In this document: positions 16,737 to 25,559 of the stretch, piece after piece | Layout of the letters: each line of letters starts with the position of its first letter | Numbering within the stretch: position 1 is the first letter of the stretch | Origin: an uncultured Alphaproteobacteria bacterium | GTDB taxonomy: Bacteria > Pseudomonadota > Alphaproteobacteria > UBA8366 > GCA-2717185 | DNA: 32,665 nucleotides | NCBI GenBank assembly: GCA_943788635.1 | Contig: CALSRA010000049.1 | Coordinates: forward strand, 1-32,665 | Reading direction: 5' to 3' | Notes under the pieces: model-generated | The model's input: only the letters and a program-made list of their open reading frames with translations | Databases searched by the model: none | Told to the model about the DNA's origin: nothing | Position numbers and translations under genes: made by a program

Positions 16737-18348
16737 CTACGTCGCGGCCGCGTCCATCCCGGCGATGTAGCCCCAGGTAAGGCACGGCCCCAGCGTGGTG
16801 CCCGCGCCAACGCCGCGTGAACCGAAGGAATTCGCCATGACGTTACCGGCGGCGTAGAGACCGGGTATTGCGGTCCCGTCGGCACGCAGGCATTGCCCCC
16901 GCTCGTTGGTGCGCGCGCCACCCTTGGTACCAAGGAAGCTCGCCTTGAACGGCATCGCATAGAACGGCGGTTTATCAATGGTGCCCAGCGTCGGGCTGGG
17001 CTTGTGCGTCGGGTCGGCGGCCCGATTACGATCCCAGATACTGCCGCCGCGCCCGAAGTCTTCGTCGGTGCCGGTTCTGGCAAATTCGCTGAAGCGTTTC
17101 GCGGTTTCAACCAGCCCATCCGCATCGACATCGATCTGCCGGGCCAGTTCCGCCAGCGTGTCGGCACGAAAATGATTGCCCGGGACGGACGCTTTCGGCA
17201 ACGCATGCGGATATTTCGCCGCATACTGACCGTCATAAATTCGCCAGGCAGGCAGGTGCCGTGGCGTGCCCGTTTCCGGATCCCGTTCGGAAAAAGCGAG
17301 ACCGATATTCATCTGCTTTTCGTTCACAAAGCGTTTGCCATGCCGGTTGACGATCATCGTATGCGGCAGGAAGTAATCCGCCGCCGGCTGGCCCTGGATA
17401 CGCCCTTCATAGGTGACCGGCGTCGTTCCCATGATGAGTGCCTGATCCATCCGGTCAAGTTGCGCGCCTGCATCGGCCGCCATGCGCTGCCCGTCGCCGG
17501 TATTGGTCGAGGGGCTTGCCGTCCATTCCACCGGCCCCGGGAAATGTTCGGCCATCATCTCGGGATTCCATTCGAACCCGCCACTGGCGAGGATCACCGA
17601 TCCTGCCGCTATGGTTTTGACTTCACCATCATGATCCACCTCGATCCCGGTCACCCGCCCGTCGTCCTGGCACAATTTCCGCGCCGACGCCTCGGTCCAG
17701 ATTTCAACGCCCTTGTCGAGGCACCCTTTCAGCAACCCGATGGTCAGCGCATTGCCACGCACATGGCGGCCCATGAGCTTGCGCCAGAGCAACCGGGGCA
17801 ACAGGCGGCGCATCCCCTTCTTCGGGTTCGAGAAAAAATGCGTATCGATGACTTCCCCGTAATTGATCCGCACATCGACGGTCGGCCGCCGGACCTTCTT
17901 CGCCCATGTGCCCAGCATGCCGATACGGATGGGTGCCGCCGATACATTGCGACCGAATGCCATGCCGCCCAGCGCCTCCGCATAGGGGTCCGGATCGAGG
18001 TTCGGGGTGGAAACGGGACGGACTGTGCGTTTCGACAAATTGCAGCATTTCGGGAGCACGATCGACAAAGGCAGCCCAGAGCGGTTCTTCGGTGTTATGC
18101 CAGCCGTCCGGCGAGACCGCCCGAATGTATTCCAGCGCCGCTTCACGGGAATCGCTGACGCCCAGCTTTGCCATATGATGATGGCCCGGGATCCAGATGC
18201 AGCCGCCCGACATGGCGGTCGTGCCGCCAACCACCGGCGCTTTCTCCAGCACCAGCACCCGTGCCCCGTTTACGGCACCAGCCAGCGCCGCGCTCAGCCC
18301 CGCCGCGCCCGTCCCGACCACCACAATATCAAACGCTGTCTTCGTCAT
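16737..18348 (-). CDS. FAD-dependent oxidoreductase (3-ketosteroid dehydrogenase/fumarate reductase type), one apparent frameshift
   Basis: The product (about 536 residues once repaired) has an N-terminal FAD fold (DIVVVGTGAAGLSAALAGA and VVGGTTAMSGG), a substrate domain, and the C-terminal FAD signature GLYAAGNVMANSFGSRGVGA with TLGPCLTWGYIAG. These are FAD_binding_2 enzymes; the C-terminal pattern is like 3-oxosteroid 1-dehydrogenases, so a steroid- or enone-type substrate is plausible but unproven. The frame from the ATG at 18348 (AGCAGGA upstream) breaks in a four-C run at 18004-18007; removing one base restores FHPNLDPDPYAEALGG. Otherwise the gene is continuous. It is followed by a zinc alcohol dehydrogenase on the same strand. 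Confidence 0.85.
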
Positions 18349-18476
18349 TCCTGCTCACCGAATCCATTTGCCACTGACCGTTTTGCCGGTCGCGAGCGGC
18401 ACGCTAACATATCTCAACAGTTCGGAGCAGGGTTCGAAATCATGCGGTACAGACCGCCGCGACGAGGACGATCATC

Positions 18477-18560
18477 ATGGCCGATTATCATCTGAATTCG
18501 GTCAATATCCGGATATCTGACCGGACCGGAACCCGCGACTTTGATGCTGAAATTCGCTAA
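18477..18560 (+). CDS. Possible 27-residue small ORF
   Basis: In the 230-base gap between the dioxygenase and FAD enzyme genes, an ATG preceded by a GAGGACG run opens MADYHLNSVNIRISDRTG and stops at a TAA 27 codons on. It contains a 12-base palindrome (ATATCCGGATAT, 18505-18516). No family is recognised. It could equally be a leader or chance; the promoter of the minus-strand FAD gene should lie here too. Confidence 0.2.
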   Translation: MADYHLNSVNIRISDRTGTRDFDAEIR

Positions 18561-18579
18561 AACCGGTTGCGGGAAGATC

Positions 18580-19392
18580 TCAGGCCGGAACAGTAGAATC
18601 GGCCAAAATGCGATTATCCGCTTCCAGAACCATCGGTTCCCAGTTGCGTGACCGGACATAGTCAGGCCGCGGGTTTTCAACATCGGCCGGTCGATTTTTC
18701 ACCGTATTGAAGCAGAAATAAGCCTGCCAGCGATCCTCCGCCGACAGGTTATGCCCGGAGGCATGCAACAGGTTGCAGTGGAAGATCGCCGCGGTTCCTG
18801 CCTTGCCGTCGACCCGAACGGGATCGGGATAGCGGGCGATCATGTCGCGCATTTCAGTTGGCCCCACGGCCCATAATTTATATGCGGATTTATCATCCCA
18901 GTAGGGATTGCGCCGACCCTCGAGATGGCTGCCAGGTAGCAGATGCAGGCAACCGCTGAATTCGGTCGCATCGTTCAGCAGGACGGCGACAGTGGCCATA
19001 TCGGGCCGCGCGATTCCATCGAGATGCCACGAACCAAAATCCTGATGCCATGGCCAGGCGGTGCCTTCGATGGCTGCCTTCATGTTGACCTTGCAATGAT
19101 GCAGGTACAGCGCGTCATCGCCCAGCACCTGTTGTGCCACTCCCAGAACCCGTTCCGAACGGGCCGCCGCGCGATAGGCCCGCGACGCCGTCGGGCCATC
19201 GGATTCATGCAGCCGGAACATGGTTTTGGCCTGACCGGATTCTCCTTCACGAAAGATGCACGCCGCATCGATCTTCGACACCCGCCCGGCCTCGTCCTGC
19301 AGGACCTTTACTTCTTCCGGTGAAAACAATTCCGGAAAAATGAGATAACCTTCTTCCGCGAATTGCTTGCGCTGCGCTGCCGTCAGTTTCAT
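18580..19392 (-). CDS. Phytanoyl-CoA dioxygenase (PhyH) family protein
   Basis: This 270-residue Fe(II)/2-oxoglutarate-type oxygenase has the iron-binding facial triad: HxD in WPWHQDFGSWHLDG and the distal His in FHCNLLHASGHN, with the PhyH-typical GYLIFPELFSPEEV start and FSGCLHLLPGSHLEG block. Family members hydroxylate acyl-CoAs or diverse small molecules. A GAGGAGG run nine bases upstream fixes the ATG. It reads divergently from the alpha/beta hydrolase at 19533 and in the same direction as the FAD oxidoreductase, so it may belong to the same degradation unit. The substrate is unknown. Confidence 0.88.
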   Translation of the reverse strand: MKLTAAQRKQFAEEGYLIFPELFSPEEVKVLQDEAGRVSKIDAACIFREGESGQAKTMFRLHESDGPTASRAYRAAARSERVLGVAQQVLGDDALYLHHCKVNMKAAIEGTAWPWHQDFGSWHLDGIARPDMATVAVLLNDATEFSGCLHLLPGSHLEGRRNPYWDDKSAYKLWAVGPTEMRDMIARYPDPVRVDGKAGTAAIFHCNLLHASGHNLSAEDRWQAYFCFNTVKNRPADVENPRPDYVRSRNWEPMVLEADNRILADSTVPA

Positions 19393-19458
19393 GGCGCCAT
19401 CCTCCTCATTCCACGTCCCGCGCTGATTTTGTCTGCCCCCTGTACAAAAAGCAATCTA

Positions 19459-19467
19459 CCCCCCCCC
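19459..19467. repeat. Run of nine C in a divergent intergenic region
   Basis: The tract sits in the 140-base space between the divergent dioxygenase and hydrolase genes, where their promoters must lie. Such tracts can vary in length and alter promoter spacing; in this window, where homopolymers seem unreliable, its length may be inaccurate. Confidence 0.6.
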
Positions 19468-19532
19468 TTGCCCGAAAATTGACCACGCATGACAATGCAG
19501 GCTGAACAGCGTCGATAAAAGGATATCTGACC

Positions 19533-20333
19533 ATGCCCCGTATTACCCTGAACGGTATCGATCATCATTATGTGCTGGAAGGCCCGTCAGACGCGCCGGT
19601 CCTGACCCTCGCCCATGCCCAGGGGTTCACGCTTGAAAGCTGGGCATCGCAGATCGCGAATTTCAGCGATCGTTACCGGGTGCTCGCCCCCGACCTGCGG
19701 GGCCACGGCAAGACAGCAATGGCGGGGAAACCCTATCTGATCGAAGACATTGCCCTGGATATCGTTGCGCTGCTGGATGCGCTGGATATCGACCGCACCC
19801 ATTATGCGGGCGCCTCGCTGGGCGGGATGGCCGCGTTCTTACTCGCGCTGGATCACGCGGACAGGCTACGCAGCGTTTCCTTTGTCACCACACAGGGAAT
19901 TCTGCCGCAGGCGAGCATCGACAACCAGCGCCGGGTCACGGCGATCATGCGTGAAGAAGGCGCGGAGGTTCGCGCCGATGCCGTGCTGGAACGTTATCTG
20001 CGCAAAGGATACCGACAGGACCGGCCCGACAGTTATGCCGAATTGCGGCAACAATTCACAACCAACCCGGTTGAAGGCTACGCCGAAGCGGGGGACGCCA
20101 TTTTCGCCATGGATTTCGACCCCCGGATCGGTGAAATCCGTCTGCCAACCATGATTATCGCCGGATCGGACGATATCGCCACCACCCCGGAACGGATGAC
20201 CCTGTATCGCGACGGCATCCCCGGCGCACGGATGGAAACCATCGCGAATGCCGGACACATGCCCTATGTCGAGGAAGCCGACGCCTTCAACAAGGTATTC
20301 GCCGGATTCCTCGATTCACAACCGAGGGACTAG
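19533..20333 (+). CDS. Alpha/beta hydrolase
   Basis: The intact 266-residue protein begins PRITLNGIDHHYVLEG and shows the oxyanion region LTLAHAQGFTLESW, the nucleophile elbow YAGASLGGMAAFLLAL (Ser), the acid-region IIAGSDDIATTPER and the His in NAGHMPYVEEADAF. The pattern is like 3-oxoadipate enol-lactonase or related small-ester/lactone hydrolases; the exact substrate cannot be told. It is divergent from the PhyH gene and followed by a strong hairpin. It probably contributes a hydrolytic step to the neighbouring catabolic genes. Confidence 0.88.
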   Translation: MPRITLNGIDHHYVLEGPSDAPVLTLAHAQGFTLESWASQIANFSDRYRVLAPDLRGHGKTAMAGKPYLIEDIALDIVALLDALDIDRTHYAGASLGGMAAFLLALDHADRLRSVSFVTTQGILPQASIDNQRRVTAIMREEGAEVRADAVLERYLRKGYRQDRPDSYAELRQQFTTNPVEGYAEAGDAIFAMDFDPRIGEIRLPTMIIAGSDDIATTPERMTLYRDGIPGARMETIANAGHMPYVEEADAFNKVFAGFLDSQPRD

Positions 20334-20339
20334 AAGCCC

Positions 20340-20371
20340 CGTCGCAGACCAGACCAAATCAATCTGCGACG
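20340..20371. terminator. Terminator-like hairpin between convergent genes
   Basis: CGTCGCAGA and TCTGCGACG form a perfect nine-base stem around a 14-base loop, just after the hydrolase stop and just before the end of the opposing propeller gene. A weak T-rich tail follows on the plus strand. Confidence 0.55.
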
Positions 20372-20381
20372 AGGGTTTGTT

Positions 20382-21434
20382 CTAGACACAGGCGAGTGCG
20401 TAGAGGTCCTTCACAAAGGGCGGCACCCCAAATTCCTTCCAGGTTTTGCCGCCGTCCTCGGTGCCAAAAACCTGCCCCTTTCGCGCCGCGCAATAGACGC
20501 GGTCGGGCGTCTGCGGACTGGCGCCAAGGATCATCAACGTGCTGTCCATGGATACGTCGTGGTCAAAACGCTTCCAGCTTTTGCCGAAATCATCGCTGCG
20601 ATACAGCGAACCGGCGCCACCACGTGATGAATCACTGAACGCGGCCAGCAGCGTTTCGGGATTATGGGGAAACACCTGCACATCGCGGCAATAGGTCAGG
20701 TCGGAGAACTTGCCGATGCCCATTTCTTCCCAGTGGTCGCCCTTGTCATGGCTGATGAACAATCCAAGCCGGTTGGCGAGAATGACCGTGCCCGGATGGG
20801 TTGGGCTGATGGTTACCGAATGCAGGTCCATCATGCCTTCGGTATGCATGTCGCTGCCGATCTTGCTTTTCAGGGCGGTCGTGTTTGTCCGCCAGCTCGA
20901 TCAACCCCGCGCTGCAATCGGTCCAGGTTTCGCCACCATCGAGGCTGCGGACGATGCCCGACACTTCCAGACCGGCATAGATTTCATCCTGGTTGGCGGG
21001 ATCGGCCGCCATCCGGATGACCCGGTTCGGGAAGCCCATATCAACGAACCCTTCGGGACGAATGACATCCAGTTCCCGGGAATGTCTCGCCATCATCGTC
21101 GCTCTTGTAGATCGATGTCCCTTCCGTCCCGACAAACAGGGTCTTGTCCCCCGTCGGCAAGGATGGACCAGACGCGGCGTTCCGTGCCGGGCAGGATATG
21201 ATGGGTCCAGTTATTACCACCATCGTAGCTGCGATAGATGCCGTCCTGCGCCCCGATATAGACCATGTCCGGGTTGCGCAGCGTAATATGGCGGACTTCC
21301 AGGTCATCCGGCAGCCCATCCGTGACCGGTTGCAGCATGCCAGCGTCACGATTCAGCCGGAAAAGGCCCTGCGTTACCGCGCCATTTGCCGCTTTGTCCC
21401 AATACGCGCCGCCCACAAATACAGTGTCATTCAT
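20382..21434 (-). pseudogene. Six-Asp-box beta-propeller protein (BNR/sialidase-like), three apparent frameshifts
   Basis: When one extra base is removed near 21150, 21078 and 20874, a continuous 349-residue protein results. It contains six Asp-box motifs at regular spacing: YRSYDGGNNWTHH, YKSDDDGETFRE, VRSLDGGETWTDC, FISHDKGDHWEEM, YRSDDFGKSWKRF and FGTEDGGKTWKEF. This predicts a six-bladed propeller like sialidases, photosystem II assembly factor YCF48-like proteins and VPS10-type domains. No signal peptide is seen (MNDTVFVGGAYWDK), so it is probably cytoplasmic. The function in bacteria is generally unknown. The ATG at 21434 follows a GGGGAA run. It is divergent from the molybdenum hydroxylase gene. 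Confidence 0.75.
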
Positions 21435-21632
21435 AATTGTTCCCCTTTGACGCCGACGTGATTTACCGTTCGCAATAATTCAGCGGCAACGCTAGAATAT
21501 TTTCAGCGTCCTGTGAACAGGGTGACATGCGCACGTCGCTGGATGATGTCGACGCATACTCTGGCAGGTCATGACGTATTCAGGAATATCCCGGCCGAAG
21601 GCAATCCGGCCGTTGCATTGGGAGTATGAGGA

Positions 21633-23926
21633 ATGAGCACGGGCACCAGCGAAGACAAGCAGTTCAAATGGGTCGGCACCCGCCAGACCCGTCCCGACGG
21701 TACGGATAAAGTGACCGGTCGCGCAAAATACGGCGCCGACCATAATGTCGCGAATATGCTGCACGGGCAAGGTCCTGCGCAGCCCGCATGCACACGCGAA
21801 AATCCGGTCAATCGACACGTCGAAAGCGGGAAGCCCTGCCGGGCGTCAAATCCGTCGTCACATCAGCCGACTTCAAGCTCATGTCGACCGATATGGTCCA
21901 GAACGGCGAAATGCAGATCAATTATCGCGAATACGCCCATAACATGCTGGCCCGCGACAAGGCTCTGTACGAAGGCCATGCGGTTGCGGCCGTTTCCGCA
22001 ACCAGCCTTGCTATCGCCACGGAAGCGTTGAACCTGATCAAGGTCGATTACGAGGTTCTGCCCCATGTCATCGACGTCATGGAAGCCTCGGCGCCGGATG
22101 CCCCGCTGCTGCATGACGACCTGTTCACCGAAGGCGTCGAGCCGAAACCGACCAAAGCCTCGAACGTTGCCAAGCGCGTCGAGGTCAAAAGCGGTGATAT
22201 CGAAAAAGGGTTTGCGGAAGCCGATATCATCATCGAACGCGAATTCAAGACCGCGGCCGTGCATCAGGGCTATATCGAGCCGCATGCGTGTCTCGCCAGC
22301 TGGTCCGAAGACGATGTCGCCGAATTGTGGTGCACGACCCAGGGCCATTTCGTCGCCCGGGCGAATTGCGCACGGCTGCTGGACATCGACATTGCCAACC
22401 TGCGGGTCACCTCGTCGGAAATTGGCGGCGGCTTCGGCGGCAAGATCATTGTCTATCTGGAACCCCTCGCCCTTGCCTTGTCCAAAAAGGCCGGCCAGCC
22501 GGTCAAGATGACGATGACCCGCGACGAAGTTCTGCGCGCCAGCGGGCCGACATCCGGCTCGTTCATCAAGGCTAAGGTCGGGGCCACCAAGGACGGTCGC
22601 CTGACGGCCGGACAGGTCGAACTGCATTATCAGGCCGGCGCCTTCCCTGGTGCACCGGTAATGCCTGGTGTCATGTGCGCCTTTGCGCCCTATGACCTGG
22701 AAAATGTCGAAGCGGTTGCGTTTGACGTTGTTTCCAACCGCCCGAAGGTCGCGGCCTATCGCGCCCCCGGCGCGCCAATGTCCGAATATGCCGTCGAAGC
22801 GACAATCGACGAAATCTGCAACAAGATCGGCATGGACCCGGTCGAATTCCGGCTCAAGAATGCCGCCAAGGAAGGCACCCGTGCCGCCTTTGGCCCGAAA
22901 TTCGGCCCCATCGGACTGGTTGAAACCCTGGAAGCGACGAAGAACCATGCCAATTACCACGTGCCGCTTGGTCCCAATCAGGGCCGTGGCGTCGCGTCCG
23001 GCTTCTGGTTCAATATCGGTGGTGAAACAAGCGTTACCGTCAACGTCATCGAGGACGGTTCGATTACCGTGATGACAGGCCTGCCCGATATCGGCGGGTC
23101 GCGTGCATCGCTGGCCCTGATGGTCGCGGAAGACCTTGGCGTCGAATACGACAAAGTGCGTCCGATCGTTGCCGATACGGCGGCGCTTGGCTTCACGTTC
23201 ATCACCGCCGGCAGCCGTGGCACGTTCTCCGGTGGGCTGGCCGCTCACAAGGCCTCGCAGATCGCCATCGATGAATTGCGGGCCCGCGCTGCGAAAATCT
23301 GGGACATTCCCGTCGATGCCGTTGAATGGAAAGACGGTGCCGCCCATCCCGCCGGATCAAACGCCGGTGAATTCGACCCGCTTTCGCTGGCCGAAATTGC
23401 CAAGACCGCCGGGAAGACAGGCGGCCCGATCGGCGGCGACGCGCGGATCAACGCAACCGGCGCGGCGCCAAGCTTTGGCACGCATCTGGTTGATGTCGAA
23501 GTCGACCCGGAAACCGGCCATGTGAAGGTCCTGCGCTACACGGTCATCCAGGATGCCGGCAAGGCCGTACAGCCGGACTATGTCGAGGGGCAATTCCAGG
23601 GCGGTGCGGTTCAGGGTATCGGCTGGGCGCTTAACGAGGAATATATCTACGACAAGGATGGCAAGATGGAGAATGCCGGTTTCCTTGATTACCGGATCCC
23701 GGTCTCGTCCGACGTTCCCATGATCGATACGGTCATTGTCGAAGTGGCAAACCCGACGCATCCCTTTGGCGTCCGGGGGATTGGTGAAACACCGATCATC
23801 CCGCCGCTCGCGGCCATTACCAACGCGGTATCGAACGCGCTGAACATCCGCTTCACCGAAGTACCGATGTCACCGCCGAAGGTACTGGCGGCGATTGAAG
23901 CGTCGTACAGCATGGCTGCCGACTGA
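21633..23926 (+). CDS. Xanthine dehydrogenase family molybdopterin-binding (large) subunit, two apparent frameshifts near N-terminus
   Basis: After removing one base at 21765-21767 and one at 21834-21836 the product is about 763 residues, normal for CoxL-type large subunits. It begins KWVGTRQTRPDGTDKVTG, continues HGKVLRSPHAHAKIRSID, and carries the molybdopterin-binding GGGFGGKIIVYLEPLALA, AYRAPGAPMSEYAVEA and GSRGTFSGGLAAHKAS blocks and the catalytic-Glu region GVRGIGETPIIPP. Such enzymes hydroxylate aldehydes, N-heterocycles, CO or aroyl-CoAs. The usual FAD and 2Fe-2S partner subunits are absent from the neighbourhood. A GAGGA run touches the ATG. The 712-residue frame starting at 21788 is the unbroken part. 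Confidence 0.85.
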
Positions 23927-23950
23927 TCCTTCAAACGGACAAAACGAAAT

Positions 23951-23980
23951 GCCGCCGCGCAGGGAAACCTGCACGGCGGC
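23951..23980 (+). terminator. Rho-independent-like terminator after the Mo hydroxylase
   Basis: A long GC-rich stem (GCCGCCG... with CAGG closing a GAAA tetraloop, paired with CCTG...CGGCGGC) lies 25 bases after the stop codon, followed by TTTCATT. It separates the gene from the convergent DUF4170 gene. Confidence 0.7.
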
Positions 23981-24014
23981 TTTCATTGTGGCTAGCGCCC
24001 CTGCCGGGGTTTAG

Positions 24015-24236
24015 TCACTCGTCATCCGGATCGAGCAGCCGATGTACGTGAATAACGAAATACTTTGTCATTGCATCGTCGACCGTGGCCTGTGCCTTGC
24101 TGCGCCAGATCTTTTTTGCGGCCTCGTAATTCGGATAGAGGCCAACGACATCAACCTGGTCGAGGTCGGCGAAATCATTCGAATCCAGTGATTTGAGCTT
24201 CCCGCCCAAAACCATATGCAACAATTGCTTCGTCAT
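24015..24236 (-). CDS. DUF4170 domain-containing protein
   Basis: This 73-residue protein begins MTKQLLHMVLGGKLKSLDS and contains VDVVGLYPNYEAAKKIW and YFVIHVHRLLDPDDE, matching the small DUF4170 family common in alphaproteobacteria. The function is unknown. The ATG at 24236 with AAGGGA upstream is preferred over a TTG five codons earlier. It stands alone on the minus strand, convergent with the molybdenum hydroxylase gene. Confidence 0.8.
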   Translation of the reverse strand: MTKQLLHMVLGGKLKSLDSNDFADLDQVDVVGLYPNYEAAKKIWRSKAQATVDDAMTKYFVIHVHRLLDPDDE

Positions 24237-24729
24237 TGTATCCCTTATCAAAACGCCGCGTTTAAAACTGTCCGCTCATTTGCCAATCAGGCAAACAAAT
24301 TACAAACGGTTTCTGATTGATTGACGCGTTTTATCGCGAATACAACGATATGGCCCCATATTGCGGGAATTCCAGCGATACGAAGGCGCTTTTTATTCGC
24401 TAAACCGTTTGGCCAATATTTCTTCGAACCGCAAGCCTCTTCGAAAAATATTAAGAAACATCAAACCATATCGGTTTCCCGGACGAAAAGAGCCCTGAAT
24501 TTCCGCGCGGCGCAGCGCTGCGATGGAATCCGCCCGGCAGCCCGCCGCCAATTCCTCTTTCAAAGGGCGCGCCTATACGGCATTGCTGTGTTTTTACCGA
24601 CGCCTCAGCGGGTGTCCCAGAAGCGGTCCGTTGACAGGCGAGGTTGATCGACGGTTACTTGGTGTATGTTACACGACCTGGGTAACAGGGCAACGTCGCC
24701 CCTTCCTGCGCCAGAACGAAGAAGAAAGA
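24237..24729. other. Intergenic region, no supported gene
   Basis: About 490 bases separate the divergent DUF4170 and TSUP genes. Open frames on the plus strand here (including an N-terminal extension of the permease from 24523) have unnatural composition and no recognisable domain, so I reject them. The only structure seen is GTGTA-TGT-TACAC at 24662-24674, a short inverted repeat upstream of the permease start that could be a regulator site. A TTGACA at 24631 has no convincing -10 partner. Confidence 0.5.
24662..24674. promoter_or_regulatory. Short inverted repeat upstream of TSUP permease
   Basis: Five-base arms GTGTA and TACAC surround TGT, 56 bases before the start codon; flanking GG and CC loosely extend the symmetry. 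It resembles a small dimeric-regulator operator, but it is short enough to be chance and no regulator gene is nearby. Confidence 0.2.
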
Positions 24730-25503
24730 ATGGACCCGGTCACCACAAGCCTCTTCACCGAATTCAGCCCCCTTGCGCTTGTCACTGTGGGTATCGTCGC
24801 CTTTGGTGCCGCGGTTATCGGTGGCCTGGGGGGTGCTGGTGTTTCATTGATGCTGGTCCCGCTACTGGCACCGATACTGGGGATCAAGTCGGTCATCCCG
24901 ATGATGACCGTGGCCATGGTCATCGGCAACGGGTCGCGCATCTGGGCTTTCTGGAAAGGCGTCAATTTTCGGGTCGGGATGCAGTTCTACCTGCCCGCCA
25001 TCCCCGGGTTGATCCTCGGCGTCACAATATACGAAATGCTGCCGGAACGCGCCCTTTACGGTTTGCTCGGGTTCATGCTGATCGGCATGGTCCCGCTGCG
25101 CCGTTTCTTCGAAGGCCGGCGTCTCAGCCTTTCGCCCCGGGGCGTCTCTTCGATTGGCGCCGGTTATGGTGTGATCAACGGCAGCATGACCGGCACCGGG
25201 GGAATTCTGGTCGGCACACTGCTTGGCGCGGGGCTGCACGGCGGCGCACTGATCGCGACCAAGGCCGTCATCGGTATTGGCCAGGCCGTCGTCAAGATCA
25301 CGATGTTCAGTCTCTATGGCCTGCTGACCTGGGAATATGCGCTGGCGGGACTGATGATCGGCGTTTGCATGATCCCCGGCGCTTTTCTGGCCCGCTGGAT
25401 GATTGAACGCATGAACCTGCGCCGGCATACGATCTTCATCGAATCGCTAATCGTCATCGGCGGGTTGTCCCTGATGTACCGGTTTATCTTCTTTCCAGCC
25501 TGA
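24730..25503 (+). CDS. TSUP (TauE/SafE) family membrane permease
   Basis: The 257-residue product is strongly hydrophobic with about eight membrane segments, starting LALVTVGIVAFGAAVIGGLG and showing two related halves with glycine-rich repeats (GGLGGAGVSLMLVPLLAP and GSMTGTGGILVGTLLGAGL), as in the TauE/SafE sulfite exporter family. These proteins move sulfonates, sulfite or other organic anions across the inner membrane. The ATG at 24730 with GAAGAAAG upstream is chosen. It converges with the D-2-hydroxyacid dehydrogenase gene. The transported compound may be linked to the nearby oxidative pathway; that is inference. Confidence 0.88.
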   Translation: MDPVTTSLFTEFSPLALVTVGIVAFGAAVIGGLGGAGVSLMLVPLLAPILGIKSVIPMMTVAMVIGNGSRIWAFWKGVNFRVGMQFYLPAIPGLILGVTIYEMLPERALYGLLGFMLIGMVPLRRFFEGRRLSLSPRGVSSIGAGYGVINGSMTGTGGILVGTLLGAGLHGGALIATKAVIGIGQAVVKITMFSLYGLLTWEYALAGLMIGVCMIPGAFLARWMIERMNLRRHTIFIESLIVIGGLSLMYRFIFFPA

Positions 25504-25559
25504 AAACCGCCAGCCGACCCTATTCGCGCCTCACATCGTCTGCTGCGCCACCGCCTTCG

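Noticed and set aside
15530..17236. A 568-residue minus-strand frame extending the alcohol dehydrogenase upstream
   Set aside because: The first 190 or so residues are Arg/Pro-rich shadow of the FAD oxidoreductase gene; the normal ADH starts at 16660.
16893..18158. A 421-residue plus-strand frame opposite the FAD oxidoreductase
   Set aside because: His/Arg/Pro-rich antisense shadow without domains; the minus strand encodes a recognisable flavoprotein.
18511..19532. The same 12-mer GGATATCTGACC at 18511 and at 19521
   Set aside because: A repeated 12-mer is expected by chance many times in a window of this size; no further similarity surrounds it.
21863..23347. A 494-residue minus-strand frame opposite the Mo hydroxylase
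   Set aside because: Composition typical of an antisense frame in GC-rich DNA; the plus strand has clear molybdopterin-binding motifs over the same bases.
24523..24729. N-terminal extension of the TSUP permease by 69 residues
   Set aside because: The extension is polar and unlike the family, while the ATG at 24730 has a ribosome binding site and begins just before the first membrane segment.
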